Below are positions 51,712 to 59,835 of a DNA stretch of 64,000 nucleotides, piece after piece. Location: contig NZ_LZSY01000014.1 of NCBI RefSeq assembly GCF_001665625.1, forward strand, positions 1 to 64,000, read 5' to 3'. The notes beneath the pieces were generated by a model, which did not search any database, was not told the origin of the DNA, and was given only the letters and a program-made list of their open reading frames with translations. The translations under genes and the position numbers were made by a program. The stretch is from Mycolicibacterium peregrinum. Lineage in GTDB: Bacteria; Actinomycetota; Actinomycetes; Mycobacteriales; Mycobacteriaceae. Numbering within the stretch: position 1 is the stretch's first letter; every line of letters begins with the position of its first letter.

Positions 51712-52583
51712 GCCGGGACCAGCGTGGCAGAGGTCCGCGGCCCGATGGGGCTACCCACGCGGAGCGGCCGGACAGGTTGCAGGGTGGGGACCACTCGATG
51801 AGGCCCATCTTCGGCATTGCGCCAGATACCCATGGCCGTCATCCGCACCGGAGCGGCCAGCCGCTGATCGAATGTCATCCGGCTCATCGGACCACACACC
51901 GACACCGCCGCGACGGCGGCGCCGGCCGGACCGATCGGTGCTGCCACACAACCGAATCCGGTGAGCGATTCCTCCCGCTCGAATGCGACGCCGTGGGCGC
52001 GGACCTTTGCCAACTCGGCCTCCAGCTGCCGATCCGTGCTGATCGAAAACCGCGTCAACCGCGAGGCCAGATTGACCTCGACCGATGAATTGTCGGCCAG
52101 GATGGCCTTGCCCACCGCCGTACAGTGCGCGGGCTGCCGCCCCCCGATACGGGTCGGAATGGCTGCCACCATCTGACCGCCGATCTTCTCCAGGTATACG
52201 ACGTCGGATCCGTCGAGTACCGCCAGGTGGACGACCAGTCCGGTGGCCCGGTGCAGATCGCGCAGCAACGGAATCGCGGCACGGTGGATGCGGTCTTGGT
52301 GCAGCGCGAGTGATCCCAGTTCGACGAGTCGCATGCCCAACTCATAGTCGCGGCCATCACGGCGGAGCCAACGAAGGTGCACCAGGCGCTCGAGGAGTCG
52401 GTGGGCCGACGATCGTGGCAGACCGGTCCGGCGCACGATCTCGGCCAACGTCAGTCGGGCAGATCCCTCGAAGGCATCGAGAACCAGGGAAACCCGGTCG
52501 ATGACAGCACTGGGCGTCTCACCCGGCTTCTCGGCAGCCATTGTCTTCTCAGCAGCCAATGTCTTCTCGACGGCCATTGTCAT
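51708..52583 (-). CDS. IclR family regulator with repeated N terminus
   Basis: This 291-residue IclR protein has an HTH at about residues 27-70 (VIDRVSLVLDAFEGSARLTLAEIVRRTGLPRSSAHRLLERLV) and an effector domain with VVYLEKIGGQMVAAIPTRIGGRQPAHCTAVGKAILA. Residues 2-19 are three 6-residue repeats (TMAVEK, TLAAEK, TMAAEK), which also provide alternative start codons. ATG 52583 is favoured by GGGAGG 4-5 nt upstream. A strong palindrome lies 36 bp upstream. Likely autoregulated and possibly controlling the operon that ends at 52772. Confidence 0.87.
   Translation of the reverse strand: MTMAVEKTLAAEKTMAAEKPGETPSAVIDRVSLVLDAFEGSARLTLAEIVRRTGLPRSSAHRLLERLVHLRWLRRDGRDYELGMRLVELGSLALHQDRIHRAAIPLLRDLHRATGLVVHLAVLDGSDVVYLEKIGGQMVAAIPTRIGGRQPAHCTAVGKAILADNSSVEVNLASRLTRFSISTDRQLEAELAKVRAHGVAFEREESLTGFGCVAAPIGPAGAAVAAVSVCGPMSRMTFDQRLAAPVRMTAMGIWRNAEDGPHRVVPTLQPVRPLRVGSPIGPRTSATLVPA
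52527..52580 (-). repeat. 18-bp imperfect tandem repeat, 3 copies
   Basis: Three consecutive 18-bp units encode TMAVEK, TLAAEK and TMAAEK directly after the IclR start codon. They are in frame and contain ATG or TTG codons usable as internal starts, comparable in layout to the array at the left window edge but of unrelated sequence. Confidence 0.7.
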
Positions 52584-52618
52584 GAGGACCTCCCATATCG
52601 AGCCGCATGCCTGGACGG

Positions 52619-52642
52619 CATATGACTATTAGTCATATGACT
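52619..52642. promoter_or_regulatory. IclR operator candidate, overlapping palindromes
   Basis: CATATGACTA (52619-52628) and TAGTCATATG (52630-52639) form a perfect 10-1-10 palindrome. AGTCATATGACT (52631-52642) is a second perfect 12-bp palindrome that shares its right arm, giving three half-sites. It sits 36 bp upstream of the IclR start in an AT-rich patch. Confidence 0.75.
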
Positions 52643-52704
52643 GTTTGTAGCATATCGATGTGGGTGCTGTCACATGAACGACTGAATGCGAGCGGGGTCA
52701 TGCC

Positions 52705-52731
52705 AAAACCCCCGCCGCAATGCGGCGGGGG
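52705..52731 (-). terminator. Intrinsic terminator for the kshB-hsaA-hsaC operon
   Basis: On the minus strand CCCCCGCCGC and GCGGCGGGGG form a perfect 10-bp G/C stem with a 3-nt loop, followed directly by TTTT. It lies 41 bp after the stop of the flavoprotein gene, separating that operon from the IclR unit. One of few hairpins here with a U-run. Confidence 0.85.
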
Positions 52732-52771
52732 TGAGGCGATATCAAGTTGTAGAAGCGGCAATGACCAGCGG

Positions 52772-54238
52772 CTATGCCTCTGCCGCGGCCCGGCCGGCGC
52801 GCCGACCGTAGAAACTCCCGTCGCCCAGTGACACACCGCTGGCATATCCCCAGGCGGCCAGACCTGCGGTGCAGCGCCCGGCAGCGAACAGACCGGGAAT
52901 GGGGTCGCCACTGACGTGCAGCACCTCGGCGTCGAGGGTGGTGTGCAGCCCACCGAGGGTGAAACCGCCGGTGCTCTCGCGGAGGTCGATGGCGCCCACC
53001 GGGGACTTGATCGGCTTGAGCCACTGCGGCTTCTTGTGCAGCAACGGATCCTCGCCGCGCGACGCGCCCTCGTTGTAGGCATCCACAGTGGCTTGCAGCG
53101 AGTTCGGTGGTAGCCCGATCTCGGCCTCCAGGTCGGCGACGGTGTCGGCCACCCAAGTCGGCGGCCGCATCATCAGCTGGGGAGTGAGCGAGGCCATCGC
53201 CTCCTCCTGGGCGTCGCCGTCGATGATCAGATAGGCCGTGTTGTTCTGGTGATACAGCGTCAACTGGCCGGCGCGACCGGGATAGGTGTCCTCGGCGACA
53301 TAACGCTGACCACGTTCGTTCACCAGAATCCCGCGCACCAACTGCTGGGGATCGATGAACAGGGCGACCTCGGTGGCGTCCATGTGCGCCAGATCGGCAC
53401 CGAGCGCCTGAGCCATCCGGATGGCCTGCCCGTCGTGCTGCTCAATCGAGGCGGCCGGGCGCCCGGCGATGCGCGGGGCATACCTGGCGACCATGGCGTC
53501 GTTGTAGGCGAAACTGCCGGTGGCCAGCACAACTCCACGCCGTGCCCGGATGTCCATCACAGTGCCGTAACGCCGGGTCCGAATGCCGACGACGCGGCCG
53601 TCGGACTCGACGATCAGCGACTGCACCCGCACGTCATACAGCGACCGTGCCCCGACTGCGGTCGCAGTGTCGACGAGGCCCTTCATCAGCATGAAACCCG
53701 CGCTCGACTCGCCCTGCTTCTTGTTCTGCATCTGCGGGACGTGCCCGCGCGGGGCCGGCGTTGCGACGGTGTTGAACGGATACGAGTTCTCCCCACCGCT
53801 GTACATGAGCCCCTGGTCGCCCATGGGCTCCCAACCGGGCTCGCCGAAGAACTCTGCTTTGAACGGCACCCCGCAGCCCACGAGCCAGTCGAAGTGCGCG
53901 ACGCTGCCCTCGCAGTAATCCGCGATGCGCGCGGCATCAGCGCCGGGCCCCATCGCCGCGTTGAGGAATGCTGCCATGTTGTCGACGGAATCTTCGAACC
54001 CGCAGGCCTTTTGGATCTCGGTCCCACCGCCGAGGTAGATGAAGCCACCTGCCATCGAGGCGGCTCCGCCCCATGAGCCAGTGCGTTCGAGTACCAGTAC
54101 GTCCGCGCCCGCGCGTGCCGCCTCGACCGCTGCGGCGGCGCCGGCCACGCCATAACCGGCGATCACCACGTCGGCCTCGTCGGCCCACTCGGTGACCGCG
54201 TTGACCGGGATCGGCAGGATGTCGTCGGTTCGTGTCAC
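52772..54238 (-). CDS. FAD-binding dehydrogenase of the KstD/fumarate reductase family
   Basis: This 488-residue flavoprotein has VVIAGYGVAGAAAAVEAARAG at the N terminus, LERTGSWGGAASMAGGFIYLGGG, GVVLATGSFAYN and the C-terminal LFAAGRCTAGLAAWGYASG. It belongs to the FAD_binding_2 family with KstD, but lacks the GHTYPGAG segment seen in the KstD-like protein at 21.1 kb. It may therefore act on another ring or on a different substrate. GTG 54238 overlaps the HsaC-like stop. Last gene of the operon before the terminator. Confidence 0.8.
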   Translation of the reverse strand: MTRTDDILPIPVNAVTEWADEADVVIAGYGVAGAAAAVEAARAGADVLVLERTGSWGGAASMAGGFIYLGGGTEIQKACGFEDSVDNMAAFLNAAMGPGADAARIADYCEGSVAHFDWLVGCGVPFKAEFFGEPGWEPMGDQGLMYSGGENSYPFNTVATPAPRGHVPQMQNKKQGESSAGFMLMKGLVDTATAVGARSLYDVRVQSLIVESDGRVVGIRTRRYGTVMDIRARRGVVLATGSFAYNDAMVARYAPRIAGRPAASIEQHDGQAIRMAQALGADLAHMDATEVALFIDPQQLVRGILVNERGQRYVAEDTYPGRAGQLTLYHQNNTAYLIIDGDAQEEAMASLTPQLMMRPPTWVADTVADLEAEIGLPPNSLQATVDAYNEGASRGEDPLLHKKPQWLKPIKSPVGAIDLRESTGGFTLGGLHTTLDAEVLHVSGDPIPGLFAAGRCTAGLAAWGYASGVSLGDGSFYGRRAGRAAAEA

Positions 54239-55143
54239 GGTTGCATGGCCTTCGGTAGATCGGTGACCCACTGGTGTCCCCAGTAGCTGTCAGCGGTGAT
54301 TTCCTCTGCCGTGTAGTAGGTTTCGTCGACCCGCATGCCCTCGGTGCCGAATTCGATGTCCCAGTCGCCCGGAGCGCGCACGTAGAACGACACCATCTTG
54401 TCGTTGGTGTGCCGACCCAGTGTCGACGACAGCTGGAAACCTTCGGCATTGACCCGGTCGAGAGCCTGGCCCACGGCATCGAGGGTGTCGACCTCGACCA
54501 TGAGGTGGATCAGCCCCGGATCGCGCAGCGTCTGCGCGGGACAGATCGCCAGGCTGTGATGGCGCTCGTTGACGCCCATGAATCGGACCCGCACCGGTCC
54601 GAACTCCGGCGGCACCGGAACGCGGAACGCTCCACGAGACCTGAAACCCAGTACCTCGGTGTAGAACTCGAACAAGCCGTTGACATCGAGCGCGGGCAAC
54701 ACCACATGCCCGAGCCCCTGATCGCCGGTGACGAACTTCGCGCCGAACGGCGTGATCACCGGGGAGTGGTCGAGGACCGGGCCGTGAAAAACCTCCAGCG
54801 CCGTGCCGGCGGGATCCTCGAACGCAATGGCCTCCTCGACCCGCCGGGCATCTGTCTCTTCGAGTGAGAGCTGCTTGAACGGCACACCGGCGGCATCGAG
54901 CGCTGCCTTCACCCGCTCCAGATCGGCGTGGTCGCGCACCTCCCACCCGACGGTGAGGATCTTGTCGACGTCTCTGGGCACGACGATGATGCGGGCGGCG
55001 CGCTCATCCATCCGCAGGTACAACGCGGACTCGTCGGGTCCGGCACCGGTGGCGAAGCCGAGCACGTTGAAGGCGAAGTGCCGCCAGCGCTCGATATCGG
55101 AGGCGGCGACGGTGACGTAGCCGAGGCTCTTGATCAGTCCCAT
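54235..55143 (-). CDS. hsaC: HsaC-like extradiol ring-cleavage dioxygenase
   Basis: HsaC cleaves the catechol ring of 3,4-dihydroxy-9,10-seco steroids (DHSA). The 302-residue protein has two vicinal-oxygen-chelate domains; the Fe(II) ligands fit His146 (GHVVLP), His213 (HLMVEV) and Glu264 (DIEFG), very close to 145/215/266 of Rv3568c. MGLIKSLGYVTVAASD is the typical start. Flanked by an HsaA-like gene and a KstD-like gene with a GTGA overlap. Bile-acid or other catechol substrates are possible alternatives to cholesterol-derived ones. Confidence 0.88.
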   Translation of the reverse strand: MGLIKSLGYVTVAASDIERWRHFAFNVLGFATGAGPDESALYLRMDERAARIIVVPRDVDKILTVGWEVRDHADLERVKAALDAAGVPFKQLSLEETDARRVEEAIAFEDPAGTALEVFHGPVLDHSPVITPFGAKFVTGDQGLGHVVLPALDVNGLFEFYTEVLGFRSRGAFRVPVPPEFGPVRVRFMGVNERHHSLAICPAQTLRDPGLIHLMVEVDTLDAVGQALDRVNAEGFQLSSTLGRHTNDKMVSFYVRAPGDWDIEFGTEGMRVDETYYTAEEITADSYWGHQWVTDLPKAMQP

Positions 55144-55156
55144 ATGTGCTGTCCTC

Positions 55157-56338
55157 TCAGATCATCGCTCGCAGGGGACCCTGCGGGTCCACGCCCAACG
55201 AACTCAGGGCCGACGCGTGATAGACCGTGCTCGGAACGTGAATCGCGTGGGCCTGGCCGACATGCACATCACGCCAATACCGTTGCAGCGGTTTATCCAT
55301 CCGCGCGGCATTGCCGCCGCAGCGGGCGAAGATCTCGTCGACCGCCGACACCGCGCGCCACACCGCCCGCACCTGGGTGCGCCGGCCCGCGGCCCGGTCC
55401 TCGAACGACACTTCCTTGCCCGAGTCGACGATGTCGTAGATGCGGTCGGCGTTGGCCAGCAGCTCCTGGCGGGCCGCGTTGATGTCGGCGGCCGCCTCAC
55501 CGATCGCATACATGACGTAGGGGTCGTCCTTGATCGCCACACCGCTGGAGTTGACCCGCTCACGCTGGTAATCGAGCGCGGCGGCCAGGGCGCCCTCGGC
55601 GATGCCGATGGTCGCCGAGCTGATGCCGAGAGGGAACATCGTCGACCACGGCATCAGGTACAGCGTTTCGGTCATCCCGGCCTCGCGCTGGGCGGTGCCG
55701 TCCATGACCTTCATCGCGTCCATCGTCCGGTACGTCGGTACGAAAGCATCCTTGACGATGACGTCCTTGGAGCCGGTTCCGCGCAGCCCCACGACATTCC
55801 ACGAGTCCTCCACGATCTCGTAGTCCTTGCGCGGCAGGATCATGTGCAGCATCTGCGGCGGCATCAGGGGTTTGCCTTCAGGGTCGCCGAGCATCGCGCC
55901 CAGGAAGATCCAGTCGCAGTGATCGGTGCCCGAGCTGAACTGCCAGCGGCCGTTGAAGATGTAGCCCCCGTCGACGGGCGTGGCCACACCCTGTGGCGCG
56001 TAGGGAGACGCGACCCAGGTGTCGACGTCCTCGGCCCAGATCTCGGCAGCGACCTTAGGGTCGGCGTACGCGAGCTGGTACGGGTGCACGCCCACCACGC
56101 CGTTGATCCATCCGGCCGAAGGGTCCAGTGCCGCGGTGGCCATCACGGTCTCGGCGAACTCGCGCGGATGGACTTCCAAGCCGCCGTGAGCCTTGGGCTG
56201 CAACAGGCGGATGTTTCCCGCCGCCTTCATCATCTTGACGGTCTCGTCGGTGAGCTTGCCGATCTTCTCGGCTTCGGCGCCCTGGTGGCGCAACTGGTCG
56301 GCGAGGTCGCGCACCCGGTCGATTACGCGCTCAGTCAT
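55157..56338 (-). CDS. hsaA: HsaA-like flavin-dependent monooxygenase
   Basis: HsaA hydroxylates 3-HSA to the catechol DHSA using reduced flavin from HsaB. The 393-residue protein (HsaA about 394) has the acyl-CoA-dehydrogenase-like fold: LLQPKAHGGLEVHPREFAE, AALDPSAGWINGVVGVHPYQ, GRWQFSSGTDHCDWIFLG and WNVVGLRGTGSKDVIV. The C-terminal ARCGGNAARMDKPLQRYWRDVHVGQAHAIH is characteristic of the HsaA/HpaH class. Second gene of the operon led by the KshB-like reductase. Its reductase partner may be the HsaB-like protein at 19.7 kb. Confidence 0.87.
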   Translation of the reverse strand: MTERVIDRVRDLADQLRHQGAEAEKIGKLTDETVKMMKAAGNIRLLQPKAHGGLEVHPREFAETVMATAALDPSAGWINGVVGVHPYQLAYADPKVAAEIWAEDVDTWVASPYAPQGVATPVDGGYIFNGRWQFSSGTDHCDWIFLGAMLGDPEGKPLMPPQMLHMILPRKDYEIVEDSWNVVGLRGTGSKDVIVKDAFVPTYRTMDAMKVMDGTAQREAGMTETLYLMPWSTMFPLGISSATIGIAEGALAAALDYQRERVNSSGVAIKDDPYVMYAIGEAAADINAARQELLANADRIYDIVDSGKEVSFEDRAAGRRTQVRAVWRAVSAVDEIFARCGGNAARMDKPLQRYWRDVHVGQAHAIHVPSTVYHASALSSLGVDPQGPLRAMI

Positions 56339-56436
56339 GGTTCGGTCCTATCGTCGAGGGCTGTACTGATGGTGTACCGCTTTGACCCGGGCGGCGGGGG
56401 CCAATCCCGGTCAGTGGAAACGTGGAGACGGACGGC

Positions 56437-57501
56437 TCAGAACTCGATGTGGACGTCGTCGGAGACCGGTCGTGCCTGGCAGCCGAGGATCACCCCGTCG
56501 GCGATATCCTCGGGTTCGAGAATGTCGCAGGCGGCCATGTCCACCTCGCCGCGAACCACCGTGGCCGCGCACGATCCGCACTGTCCCTCCTTGCAGGAAT
56601 ACGGAACGTCGACACCCGAGCGGATCAACATGTCGACCAACGTCGCCTGGCGCGGCCACCTCAGCCGGTGACTGGTGCCGTCCAGATCGACCTGAAGGTC
56701 GGCGGCGTCATCTTCGTCGGAAACTGTTGCCGGTGCGGTGGTGTCATCGGCGAACGGGTCACCGGACAGCGACTGGAACACCTCGAGGTGAATCCGGTCC
56801 CGCTCGACACCGGCCTCGAGAAGAGTCTCCTTGATGACCGCCATGAACGGGGCCGGCCCGCAGACGAAGGCCTCGAATCCCGTGGACCCGGCGAAAACGG
56901 TGTGGGCGAATCCGCTCAGCTGGGCGTGGGTCGGCAGGCCCTGAATCGATTCCAACCAGTGCAGCACCGTCAGCCGGCCTGCGTAGCGGGCGGCGAGTTC
57001 GCGTAGTTCGCCGGCGAAGATCACCGAGCGTTCGTCGCGGTTGGCGTAGCACAGGACCACCCGCCCGGTGCCGGCCGACAACACCGACTTCAAGATCGAC
57101 ATCACCGGAGTGATTCCGCTGCCCGCTGCCCACAGCAGAAAGTCGGTGTCGAGGCTTGCCGGGGTGAACAACCCCGACGGCGGCAGTACCTCGAGGGTGT
57201 CGCCGACATCGACGTTGTCGCACAACCAATTCGAACCGTAGCCGTCGGCGGTGCGCTTGACCGTCACCTTGGGGGCGGGATCGGTGTGCGGTGAGCTGGC
57301 GAGGGAGTAGCACCGGGCCACCGACCCGGTCAGCTCGCTTGGCACCCGTAGCGTCAGGAATTGTCCGGGTCGATACGAAAATCGCTCCTGCTGGTCCTGC
57401 GGCACAGTGAAAACCAGAGATCGGGCGTCGGGGCTTTCATCGATGACATCGGCCACCGTGACAACGACGCTCCGTCTGGTCTGGAGGCTCGGATCGGTCA
57501 T
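56437..57501 (-). CDS. kshB: KshB-like ferredoxin reductase
   Basis: This 354-residue reductase (KshB about 358) has three domains: FAD binding with RPGQFLTLRV and RCYSLASSP, NAD binding with LLWAAGSGITPVMSILK and FVCGPAPFM, and a C-terminal plant-type [2Fe-2S] ferredoxin with SCKEGQCGSCAA and a fourth Cys in MAACD. It passes electrons from NADH to a Rieske oxygenase, most simply the KshA-like enzyme at 22.9 kb. ATG 57501 has no strong ribosome binding site. First gene of the 57501-52772 operon, divergent from a BVMO with 131 bp between starts. Confidence 0.87.
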   Translation of the reverse strand: MTDPSLQTRRSVVVTVADVIDESPDARSLVFTVPQDQQERFSYRPGQFLTLRVPSELTGSVARCYSLASSPHTDPAPKVTVKRTADGYGSNWLCDNVDVGDTLEVLPPSGLFTPASLDTDFLLWAAGSGITPVMSILKSVLSAGTGRVVLCYANRDERSVIFAGELRELAARYAGRLTVLHWLESIQGLPTHAQLSGFAHTVFAGSTGFEAFVCGPAPFMAVIKETLLEAGVERDRIHLEVFQSLSGDPFADDTTAPATVSDEDDAADLQVDLDGTSHRLRWPRQATLVDMLIRSGVDVPYSCKEGQCGSCAATVVRGEVDMAACDILEPEDIADGVILGCQARPVSDDVHIEF

Positions 57502-57619
57502 GGGCCGAGATTCTCGCCGACGCAGCCGATCAGGCAATCCGCCGATTCCGGTGGTCGGGACGTCAGGTCCGGCGGTCCGGTGACCGGGAACTGTGGCGGT
57601 CGCGCGCGTGATCGGCGCC

Positions 57620-57625
57620 TACCGT
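57620..57625 (+). promoter_or_regulatory. -10 hexamer for leaderless BVMO gene
   Basis: TACCGT ends exactly 7 nt before GTG 57633, the same hexamer and spacing as in front of lpqL. No Shine-Dalgarno precedes the GTG, which supports leaderless expression and this start choice. Confidence 0.5.
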
Positions 57626-57632
57626 TCGCCCT

Positions 57633-59246
57633 GTGAGCAGTGGATCGATGAGCGTCGTAGATGTTGTGGTGGTGGGCGCCGGCTTCGGTGGCCTGTACGC
57701 GTTGCACAAGTTCCGGTCGCAAGGGTTGTCGGTGCGAGTCTTCGAGGCCGCTCCGGAGGTGGGTGGCACCTGGTACTTCAACCGCTACCCGGGTGCACGT
57801 TGTGATGTCGAGAGTGTCGACTACTGCTACTCGTTCTCCGAGGAACTCCAACAGGAATGGACCTGGACCGAGAAGTACGCCACCCAGTCCGAAATCCTGA
57901 AATACATCAACTGGGTGGCCGACAAACTCGATCTGCGCCGCGACATCACGTTCGAGACCAGGGTGAGTTCGGCGGTGCTCGACGAGCAGACGCTGCGCTG
58001 GACCGTCACCACCGATACCGGCGAAACCGTTGATGCACGGTTCGTGGTCATGGCCACCGGCCCGTTGTCGGCGGCGATGACCCCTGACTTCCCGGGCCTG
58101 CACAGCTTCGCCGGCGACGTCTATCACACCGCGCACTGGCCGCATGAGGATGTGGATTTCACCGGCAAGCGCGTCGCCGTCATCGGCACCGGATCCTCAG
58201 GGATCCAGTCCATCCCGATCATCGCCGAACAGGCCCAGCAGCTCTATGTCTTTCAACGGACCCCGAATTACAGCGTGCCGGCCGGTAACCGACCGCTGAC
58301 GGAGGATGAGGTTGCCGACACCAAGGCCAACTATGCCGAGCGGCGCCGGATGTCCTGGCGCAGCGGCGGTGGCTCGCCACATGTCGCACACCCCAAACTC
58401 ACCATGGAAGCCACGCCCGAAGAACGTCACGAAGCCTTCGAAAAGCGTTGGGAACTGGGCGGAGTGCTGTTCTCCAAGACGTTCACCGACCAGATGGTCT
58501 CTCTGGAAGCCAACGAGGAAGCCCGCAAGTTCTACGAGAACAAGATCCGTGCCGTGATCGACGATCCGGATCTGGCCGAGTTGCTGATTCCCGACGATCA
58601 TCCGATCGGGACAAAGCGGATCTGTACCGATACCAACTACTTCCAGACGTTCAACCGTCCCAACGTCGAGCTTGTGAGTGTCCGTAAGACGCCGATCGAA
58701 TCGATCGACGAAACAGGAATCAACACATCCGGCGCGCACTATGACATCGACGCGTTGGTGCTGGCCACCGGGTTCGACGCGATGACCGGCACGCTGGCCA
58801 AGATCGACATCGTGGGCAGGGGCGGCGGGAAGCTGGCGGACGACTGGGCCGACGGGCCCCGCACCTACCTGGGTCTGGGTACCGATGGCTTCCCCAACCT
58901 GTTCCTGGTGTCCGGTCCCGGGGCGCCGGCGGTGCTGGCCAACATGGTTCTGCATGCCGAAGCCCACGTGAACTGGATCGCCGACGCCATCGAGTATCTC
59001 GACCAGAACAGCTACGCGGCAATCGAACCGACGTCTGATGCCGTGGACAGTTGGATCGCCGAATGTGCCGAGCGCGCCGACGCCACGCTGTTCACCAAGG
59101 CCAACTCCTGGTACATGGGCGCCAACGTGCCCGGCAAGCCTCGGATGTTCATGCTGTTCATCGGCGGCTTCGGCGTGTATCTCGATATCTGCAACGAGGC
59201 AGCGGCCGACGGATACAGAGGATTCGAACTGCTGAAGGCGCACTAG
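57633..59246 (+). CDS. Baeyer-Villiger monooxygenase (cyclohexanone monooxygenase type)
   Basis: This 537-residue type I BVMO has the first dinucleotide motif VGAGFGGLYALHKF from Gly15, VGGTWYFNRYPGARCDVES, the fingerprint Phe159-x-Gly161-x3-His165-x3-Trp169 (FAGDVYHTAHW), and a second NADPH fold VAVIGTGSSGIQS. Length matches cyclohexanone/steroid monooxygenases without the N-terminal extension seen in the 44.4-kb enzyme. ATG 57648 is an alternative start. The stop overlaps the GTG of an SDR remnant, then SnoaL and barrel-protein genes follow. Confidence 0.9.
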   Translation: MSSGSMSVVDVVVVGAGFGGLYALHKFRSQGLSVRVFEAAPEVGGTWYFNRYPGARCDVESVDYCYSFSEELQQEWTWTEKYATQSEILKYINWVADKLDLRRDITFETRVSSAVLDEQTLRWTVTTDTGETVDARFVVMATGPLSAAMTPDFPGLHSFAGDVYHTAHWPHEDVDFTGKRVAVIGTGSSGIQSIPIIAEQAQQLYVFQRTPNYSVPAGNRPLTEDEVADTKANYAERRRMSWRSGGGSPHVAHPKLTMEATPEERHEAFEKRWELGGVLFSKTFTDQMVSLEANEEARKFYENKIRAVIDDPDLAELLIPDDHPIGTKRICTDTNYFQTFNRPNVELVSVRKTPIESIDETGINTSGAHYDIDALVLATGFDAMTGTLAKIDIVGRGGGKLADDWADGPRTYLGLGTDGFPNLFLVSGPGAPAVLANMVLHAEAHVNWIADAIEYLDQNSYAAIEPTSDAVDSWIAECAERADATLFTKANSWYMGANVPGKPRMFMLFIGGFGVYLDICNEAAADGYRGFELLKAH

Positions 59247-59305
59247 TGCCGGATCTGGCGGACAAGGTTGTCCTGGCTACCGGCGCCGGAAGTACCCAAC
59301 GCTAG
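59246..59305 (+). pseudogene. Truncated SDR gene, 19-codon stump
   Basis: A GTG overlapping the BVMO stop (TAGTG) opens a frame that reads VPDLADKVVLATGAGSTQR and then stops. The first 16 residues match the start of a classical SDR (strand 1 and the TGAGS of the glycine-rich loop), after which the gene is missing. The next gene begins 27 bp later. This looks like a deletion that left only the translationally coupled start. Confidence 0.7.
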
Positions 59306-59331
59306 GAGGCTGACATCGAGGAGCAGTGTTC

Positions 59332-59826
59332 ATGACCATCCAACAGCAGATACTCATCCGGCTACAGCGTCTCGAAGATGAGCTTGCGATCACGAAACTG
59401 CTGGCCTCATACGGCCCTTCGGTGGACGCCGGCAACGCTGACAATGCGGCCGCACTGTGGGCGGTCGACGGAACCTATGACGTCGAGGACTGGCTGATGA
59501 CCGGCCGGGGCGGCGTGCATCAGATGGTCAGGTCGAACGGCCACCAGGATCTGGTCGCCACGGGCTGTTGTCATTTCCTCGGGCCGGCGGTGGTCACCGT
59601 TGACGGCGACCGCGCTGTCGCGGTGTGCGAATCGCTGGTCCTGTTACGCGAGGGCGAGAGTGGCTATCGAGTGTGGCGGGCGACCGCCAACCACTTCGCG
59701 TTGGAACGTCGCGAAGGGCAATGGCAGATCACGACGCGCACGAGCAGATTGCTCAACGGGAACCCGTACGCGCACACTCTACTGAACCTTGGATTGGCGG
59801 GAGCGCCTGTCCCCGAGCAGATCTGA
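59332..59826 (+). CDS. SnoaL-like (NTF2-fold) protein
   Basis: This 164-residue cone-fold protein has LQRLEDELAITKLLASYGPSVDAGNADNAAALWA at the N terminus, then WLMTGRGGVHQMV, CCHFLGPAVVTVDGDRAVA and YRVWRATANHFALERREGQWQITTRTSRLL. It is like SnoaL_4 domains that act as dehydratases, isomerases or hydrolases. ATG 59332 has GAGGAG 7 nt upstream. Follows the BVMO and SDR stump in the same direction. Confidence 0.8.
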   Translation: MTIQQQILIRLQRLEDELAITKLLASYGPSVDAGNADNAAALWAVDGTYDVEDWLMTGRGGVHQMVRSNGHQDLVATGCCHFLGPAVVTVDGDRAVAVCESLVLLREGESGYRVWRATANHFALERREGQWQITTRTSRLLNGNPYAHTLLNLGLAGAPVPEQI

Positions 59827-59835
59827 GAGGCAGCG

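Noticed and set aside
56370..56420. TGACCCGGG...CCCGGTCA inverted repeat between the hsaA-like and kshB-like genes
   Set aside because: The arms match only with a gap, and the region is too GC-rich for this to stand out from chance.
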